DNA of 64,000 bases from Lodderomyces elongisporus. Lineage: Eukaryota; Ascomycota; Pichiomycetes; Serinales; Debaryomycetaceae. Where the stretch lies: contig NC_083680.1 in the NCBI RefSeq assembly GCF_030384665.1, positions 343,001 through 407,000 on the forward strand. Direction: 5' to 3'. Shown piece after piece: positions 19,750-29,395 of this stretch (positions within the stretch are counted from its first letter, which is position 1; every line of letters starts with the position of its first letter). The notes below the pieces were generated by a model that made no database searches, had not been told where the DNA came from, and saw nothing but the letters and a program-made list of their open reading frames with translations. A program made the position numbers and the translations under genes.

Positions 19750-20851
19750 GCTCCCGAGCTTTTTGAAGGAAAAAAAGAAAAAAAGAAAAAAAAAGAAAAG
19801 GATTGATTGAATGAGAATGGGACAATTGAACCAGGGTTTATATTCTTTCAAACTTTTCTGGACTTTTTTTTTTTTAAGAATAAATTGCATCTACGAATGC
19901 GAGATATTGTGCTTTTGAGACTCTGATTTATCATCACAACTGTCTACTACAGGTTTGGCAACTTTACAATTTTTGACATGTTTTTTTCTCCACATTTTGG
20001 TTTCTGTTTTTTTCTTTTTTGTTTCCATCACTATTTTTGATTACACTTGCTATAATTTTTTCACTTCATTCGATTGTGTTATTCTACTAAACTTTTGACA
20101 AACGACTGTTACCACCATTACCACCATCAAACTTATTTTTTTTACCTACATGTTCCCCACTACCACTATAGAGAAGAAATAAGAGAAAAAAAAAGAGCCA
20201 CAGGAGAAAAATCTAATACACAAATTTTGATAGAATTGACCATATCTTTGCTTTGTGATGATAGAAGGAAGAGAAAAGAAGAGAGGTAGGAGGAAGAGAG
20301 GAAGAGAGAGAAATTTGTAATACCAACTTTGACATGCTTGACATTTCCAGCTTTTATTTGTTATTTTTTTATTTTAGTTGAACTATACTGTTGCTACTTT
20401 GTACTTTTTTTTTATATATATAAATATCTATGTTGTATACTTTTAATTAAAATTTGAACGTTTTTTTGGAAACAAAAATTAAAACACATCAAAAGACTTT
20501 AAAGAATAATATAATCAAAACTTGTGAATAAAAAAGAAGCTAGACCTTGCTTCCTTTTTTTTCTTGAATTCAAATACTTCTTTATAAAATGTAAAAAGAA
20601 AAAGTTTGTAGAAACACGATACATATTGTTTCGTTTTATATATTCTTCTTTCTAAATTATTATACCGCCGCCATAAGCCCCCTCTACCAAACTTGTGTAA
20701 ACAAGGAAACGAAAAAGCAACAAGCTCTAAACTAGATATACTCTGAATTGTCATACTTAAATTACACGGGCTTGCGAAATTTTTTTTTTCTCTCTTTTGG
20801 TTCTTGTTTAAACTCTAGTTAAGCTATACAGTGACTCATGGAATTATCCAG
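19750..20851. other. 1.1 kb spacer between convergent genes
   Basis: Only 3' UTR-type sequence is seen: U-rich and A-rich tracts, a (TA)n stretch near 20413-20425 and an AGG/AGAG purine run near 20265-20310. No ORF of credible composition. Confidence 0.6.
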
Positions 20852-22936
20852 CTATTTCCCCACGGGCCATCTCGTTTCTATACCCATCATCTTTAAATCA
20901 TCAACCAACTCTTCATTGTTCGCCATTTGCGGCCCATAGAAATGCTTGGTGATTTTCGCTAACAATCCAGCTTCCGAATACTTTCCGTCTCCCCCATTAC
21001 CACCCCCATAAGTAACCGAACCATTACTTGCGGTACTAAGATCGTACGGAAATGGAGGTAGAGGCGATGCGCCTTCTGACCCGCTTATGGTTCCATTTGC
21101 AGATGACATTGCACCACCTGAACCAGCAGCACCAGCAGCACGTCTACCTCTCCTCTTTGGCGGTTGCACTGGTGCGTTACTTCTCAACATTCCAGCAGTT
21201 GCACCACTACTTCCAGCAGTATTTGTATCACTTGCATTCGTGTCTGATCCGGAAGCACCCGCAACGTGATCATACAATGGGTTTTTGAAGATCTTGTGTT
21301 TTAATGACGCCGATGATGGTGTTAATGACATTGTGGAACTATTCTTATTCTTGTTCTTGTTCTTGTTATTAGCTGGATTGTGAGCATTTGCCGAAGAACT
21401 GATTTTGAGATCATTCTTGACTTTTTTAGGTATATCGCTCGTGATTATTGCAAATTCCCTTTGAGTAATAAGTGGCATAAAATCATGAACAACAGGAAAT
21501 TTCGTATTAGTTTGAGCTTTTGACAAGAGTTGCATAAGTTGATCATTTGCAGTGAGCAAAGATGTGGCTTCCCGTGAATTTCCCAGTATACCTTTACTCT
21601 CTACTAAATCGTTCTCCAAATTGTTCTTGCTGGCAATACCGCTGAATAATCTTGTAGACTCTTTACTTTCAATTGCAAACACATCTGATTTGTCGTTGGC
21701 TAAATATCCTTCAAATAACTCTTTTTGATATTCAAAAAAGTTTTTCAATTTTTCCAACTTGTTGATCAATACTGCATTCAAATGCTTATAAACATGATTC
21801 GAGTCTTGGTAAAAAGTTAACGATGTTTTCAACATTTCGTATTTTTCAAATAACTTAATCCTGGTCAACTCATAATCACGTTCAATTTCACATTGCGCCA
21901 TATACTGAGCCAACTCGGGGTCACGTATATCCTCATCTCCTGACCAACTTTGAAATCGAATCTTGCAATCATTCAAGATGCGCAATCTTCGAAGCAACGA
22001 CATCTTTTTGGCATGGTAAAAATTGTCTTTGTCCTTACCCAAATACTGATCATACCAGTCTAAACAACGCTTGTATTGTTTCCTTTGCTCCTCTTTATCT
22101 GCCAATTCTTGGCGTAAAGTTTGTGGCGTCATACTCGACCGTTTGTAGGTAATCTCCTTTCGTGGCAAATACTGACAACTATAAATATCTTCAAATTCTG
22201 ACTTTTTTCGATCGAATTGTTGACTTCTACCCTTAGATGCTCCAAGAGGTTCATTGTTGATATGCTTTTCACTACTAAGCTTTGGTTGAACATGTGTAAA
22301 TCGCGGGTCAACAAAAACATGTTTGAATTCGCCTTTCTGTTTAATAAGTTCTTCCCAGTATTTATCATCGTATAGTTCGTTATCAATTTCATCATAGTAT
22401 CTTTTATATTCCAAAGTCTCTTCGTCATCTTCATGTCCATCGCCATTATTTTTGTCATTTCGATTTCTAAAGTCCAGCTGACTAAGATCGCGATATTGTT
22501 TTCGGTGGTTATCATTGTATTTTTGTTCATTTTTAGTTTTGTCATTATTTTCTTGCTCATCACCATCTTCATCTTCATCATAATCATCGTCCTCTTCTTC
22601 CTCTTCATTATCCTCGTTATCATTATCCTCATCATCATCTTGTTCTTCTTCTTGTTCTTCTTCTTTTTCTTGTTCGTTTTCAATTCCATTTTCAAGTTTT
22701 TGTTGCTCTTTACTAGCGTTGCTATCTGCCCATTCTTTGCTCTGCTTTTGCGCATGGTCTCGATCTTCAATGGCAAACCCTTCCTTTAACGATTGTGCTC
22801 TCATATCGGCAATTGAACCAGCTGCACTAGCAACAACCATATCTGTACGTGGTAATTTCAGGTTGGCTTCAATAAACGCCTTAAAGACATCCTCGGGTAC
22901 TAAACCAGCGCGCTCGGCATTTAATGGGTAAGACAT
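20852..22936 (-). CDS. Sds3/Dep1-family subunit of an Rpd3-type histone deacetylase complex (probable)
   Basis: 694 residues from the ATG at 22936. The N-terminus (SYPLNAERAGLVPEDVFKAFIE) is followed by a long Glu/Asp/Asn-rich region (about 75-160) and a central helical domain (about 280-400). The segment ERDYELTRIKLFEKYEMLK matches the core of yeast Sds3 (EERDLELVRLRLFEEY). The C-terminal third is low-complexity (Asn/Lys, Ser/Ala/Gly) and ends DDLKMMGIETRWPVGK. Sds3-family proteins are structural subunits of Sin3/Rpd3L deacetylase complexes in the nucleus. The protein is about twice the length of S. cerevisiae Sds3. The ORF continues upstream in frame without ATG (VQAPPLPFPPPNF) to a lone TAG at 22978-22976, beyond which the next ORF is in the same frame. 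The true start may therefore be further upstream. Confidence 0.7.
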   Translation of the reverse strand: MSYPLNAERAGLVPEDVFKAFIEANLKLPRTDMVVASAAGSIADMRAQSLKEGFAIEDRDHAQKQSKEWADSNASKEQQKLENGIENEQEKEEEQEEEQDDDEDNDNEDNEEEEEDDDYDEDEDGDEQENNDKTKNEQKYNDNHRKQYRDLSQLDFRNRNDKNNGDGHEDDEETLEYKRYYDEIDNELYDDKYWEELIKQKGEFKHVFVDPRFTHVQPKLSSEKHINNEPLGASKGRSQQFDRKKSEFEDIYSCQYLPRKEITYKRSSMTPQTLRQELADKEEQRKQYKRCLDWYDQYLGKDKDNFYHAKKMSLLRRLRILNDCKIRFQSWSGDEDIRDPELAQYMAQCEIERDYELTRIKLFEKYEMLKTSLTFYQDSNHVYKHLNAVLINKLEKLKNFFEYQKELFEGYLANDKSDVFAIESKESTRLFSGIASKNNLENDLVESKGILGNSREATSLLTANDQLMQLLSKAQTNTKFPVVHDFMPLITQREFAIITSDIPKKVKNDLKISSSANAHNPANNKNKNKNKNSSTMSLTPSSASLKHKIFKNPLYDHVAGASGSDTNASDTNTAGSSGATAGMLRSNAPVQPPKRRGRRAAGAAGSGGAMSSANGTISGSEGASPLPPFPYDLSTASNGSVTYGGGNGGDGKYSEAGLLAKITKHFYGPQMANNEELVDDLKMMGIETRWPVGK

Positions 22937-22975
22937 AAAGTTTGGCGGTGGGAAAGGTAATGGAGGAGCTTGAAC

Positions 22976-24280
22976 CTATATTTTATTCGATACTGGTTTT
23001 GCAGCATGCAAAGCACGGTTTAAAGCACGGTTTGGTGTTGTCAAAGGTAATTGAGACAGAAGCAAAGGTGTGCCTTCATTTTGTGGGGAAGCACTAGGTA
23101 AAAACGGAGCCTCTTTTGAAGTTGCTTCATCCATACTTTTTTCATGCAGTTTGATCTCTGAAACCCCACTTTTGTCTATTGTCGCAGTGGACTCAGGTGA
23201 TACTGGATCTTGTGCAATAAACGGTCTTTTCCCTCGTCTTTTAGATGTTTTTTCATGAGTCGGTGAATTTGGAGCTAGAGAAGGAGTAGAGTAAGAAGGT
23301 ATAGTTAATGAAGGTTGTTTGTAATTATTTTTGCCTTGGTGATTGCTGCGATCATGCTCCAAAGTTCCTGCATCTTCCGCCATAGCCTTGGATTGCGAAA
23401 CAGTTTCTGGATTAGTTGAAAGCTTGTTCAAGGAATCTTGAAATTTCTTTTGAAAAGACGCCAAAGAGTAGGGTAGAGCATCGAGGTCAACCACAGGCGG
23501 CGGAGGATAGATGAATGGAACCATAATTCCACCTTCTTTGGCAATTTTAAACTTTCCAGCCCCTTCTCTTTCTTCTTCTCGTTCTGCCTCACCTTCCCCG
23601 TCATCGTTATCGTCATAATATTCATATTCGTATCCATACTCGTCCTTGTCATCATCGGTTATACCAACACTTTCTTCTCTTGATTCTTTTCTTGCTTTAG
23701 TTTGTTTTTCCTTTTTAATATGAACACCATCAGCCTTGTTATCTTCTGTACTAACCGATTTATATCGTGTATTAGAAGCGACTTGTGAAGAAGAAGAAGA
23801 AGTAGAAGAAGATAGGAAACTTGTTTTTTTACCATTGATTGGCGGTGGTATTGGAGGTGGGAATTTGGATATGATACCACATACTTGATTTAGTCTTTTA
23901 CTATCTGTCAAATCCGTGGTGACATCAGTAAAGAAATCCAGCACAAACGAAGGTGGATGTACAATGGGCACAATATCTGGCGGGGCAGAATTTAGTAACC
24001 AGCTTGCCAACGTATTTTCGGTATTTGGAGATTTGTTCTGCAACGTCGTCGTCGTTGTTGCTGGATGTGTGCTAGATGCTTGCCCAGAGGATAAAGTAGG
24101 CGAAGGTGGTGGTGACTGCACTCCTTTATTCAAAGCATCCGAGTCTTTTCTTGTTTGTTTCCCCCGGTCCAATGATGGTTTGTACTTTTTCAGAGGATTG
24201 AATATGGCAGCTAGTTGTTCCCTTGTAGGGATCTCATAATCTCTGGGTCTTTTAAAAGTGCGTACATTTGTGTGGTCCAT
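22976..24280 (-). CDS. proline-rich disordered protein; possibly the N-terminal part of the downstream ORF
   Basis: 434 residues from the ATG at 24280 (MDHTNVRTFKRPRDYEIPTR). It is mostly disordered: Ser/Thr/Pro-rich, with FPPPIPPPI and IYPPPPVVDLDALPYS motifs and an acidic patch (YEYEYYDDNDDGEGE). A short ordered-looking segment is ASWLLNSAPPDIVPIVHPPSFVLDFFTDV (about 92-120). No known domain is recognised. It ends at TAG 22978-22976. The ORF after that stop is in the same frame and stays proline-rich, so both may be one gene of about 1140 residues interrupted by a stop (nonsense change, readthrough or error). Two TTAGGGTG/CTAGGGTTG (Tbf1-like) words lie upstream at 24521-24543. Confidence 0.65.
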   Translation of the reverse strand: MDHTNVRTFKRPRDYEIPTREQLAAIFNPLKKYKPSLDRGKQTRKDSDALNKGVQSPPPSPTLSSGQASSTHPATTTTTLQNKSPNTENTLASWLLNSAPPDIVPIVHPPSFVLDFFTDVTTDLTDSKRLNQVCGIISKFPPPIPPPINGKKTSFLSSSTSSSSSQVASNTRYKSVSTEDNKADGVHIKKEKQTKARKESREESVGITDDDKDEYGYEYEYYDDNDDGEGEAEREEEREGAGKFKIAKEGGIMVPFIYPPPPVVDLDALPYSLASFQKKFQDSLNKLSTNPETVSQSKAMAEDAGTLEHDRSNHQGKNNYKQPSLTIPSYSTPSLAPNSPTHEKTSKRRGKRPFIAQDPVSPESTATIDKSGVSEIKLHEKSMDEATSKEAPFLPSASPQNEGTPLLLSQLPLTTPNRALNRALHAAKPVSNKI

Positions 24281-24807
24281 TACTCTTGTTTTGCAGGGTT
24301 ATTGAAGTATTTGCGTGTAATATGTCTGTATGTGTGTCTAAATGAACAATGACTATATGCCGCCCTCTTCTGATAGATATGACTGATTTGATTATATTAC
24401 GCTTAATACAAGGTGATGATGGTGTATCTTTTATGATTCCAAATCAAAATGTATTAGAAAAAAAATAGGGAACAATGCTATAAAAAATGGTGGTTAGGTG
24501 CTAAAAGTTCTGTTATCAATTTAGGGTGCAAAAACTAGGGTTGTAGAGTGGACTGTTTGCTTGCAAAAAAAAAAAAAAAAGAAAAAGGGAAAAGGAAAGA
24601 AAGAACGAAACAACCAAAAAAAAAATATAAAAGAAAGAAAGAAAGGAAAATGCGAAAGAGTTTCGTCAATTCTGTGAACCTTTAGGGGCAGTAATATATA
24701 TACACGTATATAATTACAGGTATCTGCAAAAATGAGAAACCAATATTTTAAACACGATCCAGAGAATAGTTGGATACTAGTAAGAGGAAGTTAGACTAAA
24801 ATCAAAA

Positions 24808-24832
24808 GCTAGGCTAGGCTAGGCTAGGCTAG
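24808..24832. repeat. (GCTAG)5 tandem repeat
   Basis: Five uninterrupted copies of GCTAG. It is a short pentanucleotide array, unlike the A/T or purine microsatellites elsewhere in the window. Confidence 0.9.
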
Positions 24833-25020
24833 AGTTATAGCTTGGAAGTGTCTAAAGGATGTGGTGGGAAACAAATGTGAAGAACTTATACGAAGAATAT
24901 AGAGACATCACACCCAAAAATAAGCCAAAACTTAAATGAGTAGCAAAGTCCAGCTTTCTGCAATCTGAGTACCATACCATTCTATAAGGCTAGTATATCA
25001 TAAGATTTGAGAGCACTAGC

Positions 25021-25174
25021 AGTAGTACTACTTAAGATTGAACTAAATACTGTTCTAAAAATGTTTTTATTCAGAGATTGCTATTCTTTACTGAATAAAT
25101 GGGAACTGAATACGAACAGTATTCAATATATACGCTACCAACGATGTTCTCGAGTTATTGGCTAAAAGAACATC
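25021..25174. other. cluster of perfect inverted repeats
   Basis: Within 154 bases there are: a 12-bp palindrome AGTAGTACTACT (25021-25032); a 10-bp inverted repeat AATACTGTTC (25046-25055) with GAACAGTATT (25114-25123); nested inside it TTATTCAG (25067-25074) with CTGAATAA (25091-25098); and GATGTTCT (25143-25150) with AGAACATC (25167-25174). All arms are perfect. It may be a structured RNA, a cruciform-prone element or a small relic with terminal inverted repeats. Confidence 0.5.
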
Positions 25175-26185
25175 TCGAATATTCATACTTCACGGCTCTT
25201 CTTCCCCTTAACTTATAATCCACCCTCTCTCTTACCCCAACCCTCCCCCTCCTTCTCCCCCCGCGCCATTACTCCGACTTCTTTTGCCTCCTTCTCCTCG
25301 AGCATATGTTGAATAAATCACGTAAGAGGAAGCAAATCTTCAGAAGAAGATCTTGGACAAATTAAGTTATCTTTTATTCATTTTTTTTTTGGTTTCTTTT
25401 TTTGATTTTCTTTTTAAAATTTTTCGTTCTTCTACAGAAAAAAATGTTGTGTATAGCCTGATCATAAATATATCGATACTAGTTTCACTCTTCTTCAATC
25501 CCAGTTATTTTGCTACTCCGTGGATGAAATTGGTAAAACAGGAACAATAACAATGTCAACAGAGAAATAAAGTAAACGAAAGAGACAAACATTAAATAAA
25601 TTTAAAATTAAAATAAAAAACAATTAAAAATTAAAATTAAAAATTAAAATAAAAAAATAAAAAATAAAAAATAAAGTAATATATTCAAATGTTCGCCATG
25701 AACACCCTCAATCTGTGAAACCTCACTCAAAATATTTAAACCTTTAAAACTTGTAACCAACACCTTTCTCCTTCTTTTCTTCTTATCTTTCTTTTGTATC
25801 AAGATACAGCACTCAATTAATCAGATACACATATAAATAAATAAATATATTTATAAATAAACATACAAATAGTTTCAATTACCAACCAAACCGAAAGCTA
25901 CTGGAAGACAGCTGACAACATTACTGAGCGCAATCTAGTTTGCTAATCAATTAACAACTATTGTTTTTTTTATTACTACTTTTCGTATAAAAAGGGACAA
26001 AAGATAAGTCGTTTGGAGCTTTAATACAAATCCCATTCCTCAATAATCAGGCTTTGTTTTTATCTTTATTTCAAACTGGTAAGAGAATAGTACCATCAAG
26101 CCTTGTTTTCTTTTTTTTATTATCATTATTATTATTCCTAAGCTAAACTTTCCGGCTCTCCAAATTAATTCTGCAGAAATCAGAC

Positions 26186-28186
26186 ATGCCATCAAATAAC
26201 AAAGGCTACAAGCCAAAACAATTGGTGTTGAGCAAGATGTCAGGATATCCTGCTTGGCCATCATTCATCACACCCGAGGAAGCCATACCAAAATCAGTTT
26301 TTAAGGCAAGGAAAAATAAAAGTGCATATTGTGTGATGTTTATTCCAGATGGAGACTTTTACTGGATGACAGAGAAAAACATAAAGCTCTTGTCACAGGA
26401 GCAAATTGATAAAGAAGTAGCCAAGATTGACCCCAAGATTAGAAAGAATATGAAAAATTTGAAATTTTTGAGACAGCGGAGAAGCATACCCAATAGAAAA
26501 GGATCGAGTATTCAAGATGCATATGCTGCCTCTTCCGGATTGGACTTTGACACTTTTATAGAAATATTCCGAGACGATGAAATTGAAGAAGAAGAAGAAG
26601 AAGTAGAAGAAGAAGAGGAAGAAGCAGACGACGTAGTCGATGACAAGGAAGAAAAAGAGGAACCAAAGCAAGAAGAGTATGGTTTAAAAGATTATGCCGC
26701 AGATGTGAAACAAGTTTCAAAATTGGACGTCGAGTCACCATCGGACCATGAAGTAAAACCCAAGACTAAAGGAAAAGGTATGAGGGTTAAGAAGCCTTCT
26801 AATGGGAAAGAAATCGAGGATGAAGCAGAATACGGGGATGTCGAAGATACCAGCGAGGAACTCGCCTCATCGCGAGATTCACGAAGACAGCGGCGGGAGT
26901 CTAGACAATTGCTGGCTAGTACTGCAAAGAAAAGCAAACAGACAGCTACAGCTACTGGTGCTGGTGCTGGTGCTAGTGCTGGTGCAGCTGCGGCAACCGC
27001 CAAAACTCCTCCACCATCCAATGGTATAAAACGTAAAGTGGAACTGACCCCGGAAGGCCAGATTATGAAAAAATCCAGAGCCGATAGTAGTGGCGAAGAA
27101 GAGGTATCCATTGCTAAGGGAAAGGGCGCCATTGCCAATGATGCTAGTGGAGCTGGAACGACATCCATCAATTCATCCTCAGTTTCATCCTCATCTTCTA
27201 CTACGAAAAATAGTAAGCACCCCACATCAGAAGCTGAGAGATACCAACAATTACATCTTTGTCGATATAAACTTCAAAAATCATTGATTCAAAGACACCA
27301 GGAAAAAGATTCTGATGGTAAAATCATCCCCAACCCACCTTCGGCAGACGAACTATCAGTTGCCAGGTTGATATTGTACCGTTTAAGTGATTTTCCTATG
27401 ACCAAGGATCTTTTGAAGAGGAGCAAGATCCATAAGGTGTTGAAATGTATTATTAAGGATCCCGAGTTGGAGTATGCCAAGAATTTCCAATTGCATGAAA
27501 GGAGCAAAGAGTTACTTGACCAATGGCATGGCATGATTGAGGAGATCAATTATGAAAAACGACTAGAACAAGAAAAAGCCACCCTGAGTAAAGACAGTAA
27601 TCAAGAGCAAAGCAGCAATGATACGAATAATAATGGTGAAAAGTCGCATTTGCTGGTGATTAAGAATGGTGTTCATGGTCCTGATGAGTCCGAGGTAAGT
27701 GGAATGGAGCAAAGTATACAGGAATTGGAGAATAAATTTGGCGATGAAGCTGCCGTTGATTCTGCCGTTGATGCTGTGGTTGACTCGGTAGTCAAGGTGA
27801 AAGAGGAGGATTTAGATGAACAAACAGCCGGTAAAGGTGAGGTGGAGGGCAAAGAAGAAAGTTTGAAGGATGCTGCTACAACTGCAATTGAAAAACAATC
27901 TACAAAGGATGACGCAGCGATTAAAGAGGAAGTAGATAATGCCAATAAGGAATTAATAGAAAAAGAAGAAGTAGAAAACGAAGAAAAGGAAGAAAAGGAA
28001 GAAAAAGAAGAAGAAAAGGAAAAAGAAGAAGAAGAAGGGAAGAATGGCACTAATAATGAAACGAGCAGATCGAATAACAATTTGCAACCCATTGAAGAGG
28101 ACAAGACCGCGGGTGTGGGTACAGGAGCTGGAACAGGAGTTGAGGAAATTGTTGAAGAGACCGAGGGGACTTTACAGACTCTGTGA
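26186..28186 (+). CDS. IOC4: PWWP-domain chromatin protein, Ioc4-like
   Basis: 666 residues. Residues about 10-75 form a PWWP-type reader: PKQLVLSKMSGYPAWPSFI, then KSAYCVMFIPDGDFYWM. This order and the early position match yeast Ioc4, the subunit of the Isw1b remodelling complex that reads H3K36 methylation. It is followed by poly-acidic runs (EEEEEEVEEEEEEADD), a basic KR-rich zone, an Ala/Gly repeat (AGAGASAGAAAATA) and a conserved-looking helical block near 345-465 (RYQQLHLCRYKLQKSLIQRH ... LSVARLILYRL) resembling the protein-interaction domain of PWWP/LEDGF-type proteins. The C-terminus is Glu/Lys-rich repeat sequence. It should be nuclear. The long acidic tail (KEEKEEKEEKEEEKEKEEEE) is microsatellite-encoded. 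The symbol rests on domain order, not on a full alignment. Confidence 0.75.
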   Translation: MPSNNKGYKPKQLVLSKMSGYPAWPSFITPEEAIPKSVFKARKNKSAYCVMFIPDGDFYWMTEKNIKLLSQEQIDKEVAKIDPKIRKNMKNLKFLRQRRSIPNRKGSSIQDAYAASSGLDFDTFIEIFRDDEIEEEEEEVEEEEEEADDVVDDKEEKEEPKQEEYGLKDYAADVKQVSKLDVESPSDHEVKPKTKGKGMRVKKPSNGKEIEDEAEYGDVEDTSEELASSRDSRRQRRESRQLLASTAKKSKQTATATGAGAGASAGAAAATAKTPPPSNGIKRKVELTPEGQIMKKSRADSSGEEEVSIAKGKGAIANDASGAGTTSINSSSVSSSSSTTKNSKHPTSEAERYQQLHLCRYKLQKSLIQRHQEKDSDGKIIPNPPSADELSVARLILYRLSDFPMTKDLLKRSKIHKVLKCIIKDPELEYAKNFQLHERSKELLDQWHGMIEEINYEKRLEQEKATLSKDSNQEQSSNDTNNNGEKSHLLVIKNGVHGPDESEVSGMEQSIQELENKFGDEAAVDSAVDAVVDSVVKVKEEDLDEQTAGKGEVEGKEESLKDAATTAIEKQSTKDDAAIKEEVDNANKELIEKEEVENEEKEEKEEKEEEKEKEEEEGKNGTNNETSRSNNNLQPIEEDKTAGVGTGAGTGVEEIVEETEGTLQTL

Positions 28187-29395
28187 GTACATTTATTGTT
28201 CTTCATTCGACTTGATCATTGCAGTTAAGATGTTAATGGAGATTGTTCCAAATTCATTGGATTGTTTTTGATACCAATTTTCAACCTTTGGCTGATTTGT
28301 CTAAGCCAGCTACCAAAAAAAAGAACATCTCATGGAACTTCTATTCATGAAATACAAGCATCGTTCCCTACACCAATGTTTTGTTGTTGTTGTTGTGTTT
28401 TGTTGTTTCTTTTTTTTTCCAAAATTTGAATTCAAGTGTAAATTTAAATGGAAGTTTAAACATGTAATTAAGGTCTATAACGTATATTTAACCTTGTGTA
28501 TTATTATCAGAATTCAGTATTGTTATACTAGAGAGCGAGAATCGTATTGAAAGTAGTTATTATCTATAACTTACTCAACTTAAGCAAGAATTGCAATGTA
28601 AGCACATGTGTATTCAAACACTCACTCACACTGTCACACTCATACATATACACACACAATGTTTATTTGGTTGTTTCCTCTTACTATAATTTTTTTTGTG
28701 TTGTTATTGTTAAGAGCTATGTTACCAATGAAAAGTCGTGTGAATGTGTAATTGTAATCAATAAATTTTAGGATGTAATTTCATTTTTGGTGCAGCAGCA
28801 CACGACCTCTATCTTGTTTTATTTTATTCTTTTCTTTTTATATTGAAATTATCATACGTCTAGATCTTTGTTTTGCTTAATAAAAGTAACAAAGGAGATG
28901 GATAGAAAAAGATAGTTAGAGTAAATAAGTAAGATAATATAAAAAGAATTTGATAAAAGAGATGCAGATGTAGTGAATCTTTGATTTATTTCCTTAAAGA
29001 AAACAAAAATAATTAACTGAAAAAAAATGAGTTGTGGCAAAGGGGTGTGTAACAAGGAGTGTGTGTGTGTGTGTGTGCCAGCGAGAAGACCAAAGTGGGC
29101 GCGACAATAGTAGTGAGCGTAAGTTTGCGACAAAAAGGGCAAAGCGTCAAAGCAAAGCAAAGCAAAAAAAAAAAAAACAGAAAGAAAGAAAGAAAGAAAG
29201 AAAAATTTATGTGAGGGCGAGTTTTGTGAGTGCGAGTTCGTGAGTGCGAATGCGAAGAGACAGACAGAGAGAGAGGAAGAAATTTTCTAAATTCTCAACT
29301 TTTTTTCTTTTTTTCAACGAATTTTTTTTTTTTTTCACTTTCTTCTCTTTTCGAATACTCTTTCTCCAACTATAAACCAAATTATATCCTACACA
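28187..29395. other. 1.2 kb spacer upstream of eIF5A
   Basis: No gene seen. It contains TTG repeats near 28381-28397, (GT)n at about 29058-29078, GCAAA repeats near 29145-29165 and (GAAA)n at about 29178-29205. A long pyrimidine tract (about 29300-29360) runs directly before the eIF5A ATG, typical of a yeast core promoter or leader of a highly expressed translation gene. Confidence 0.6.

Larger units (their letters stand above)
24281..26185. other. 1.9 kb divergent spacer with structured patch
   Basis: Promoter region of the two flanking genes. Contents: Tbf1-like words at 24521-24528 and 24535-24543, a (GCTAG)5 repeat at 24808-24832, a dense patch of inverted repeats at 25021-25174 (separate entry), TTTAAAATTAAAA-type repeats near 25590-25680 and ATAAATA repeats near 25832-25865. 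No credible ORF. Confidence 0.55.

Noticed and set aside
22976..23140. Intron removing the TAG between the 434- and 694-codon ORFs
   Set aside because: A TATAG acceptor exists and a GTATGG donor lies near 23130, but there is no TACTAAC-like branch site, so splicing is not supported from sequence.
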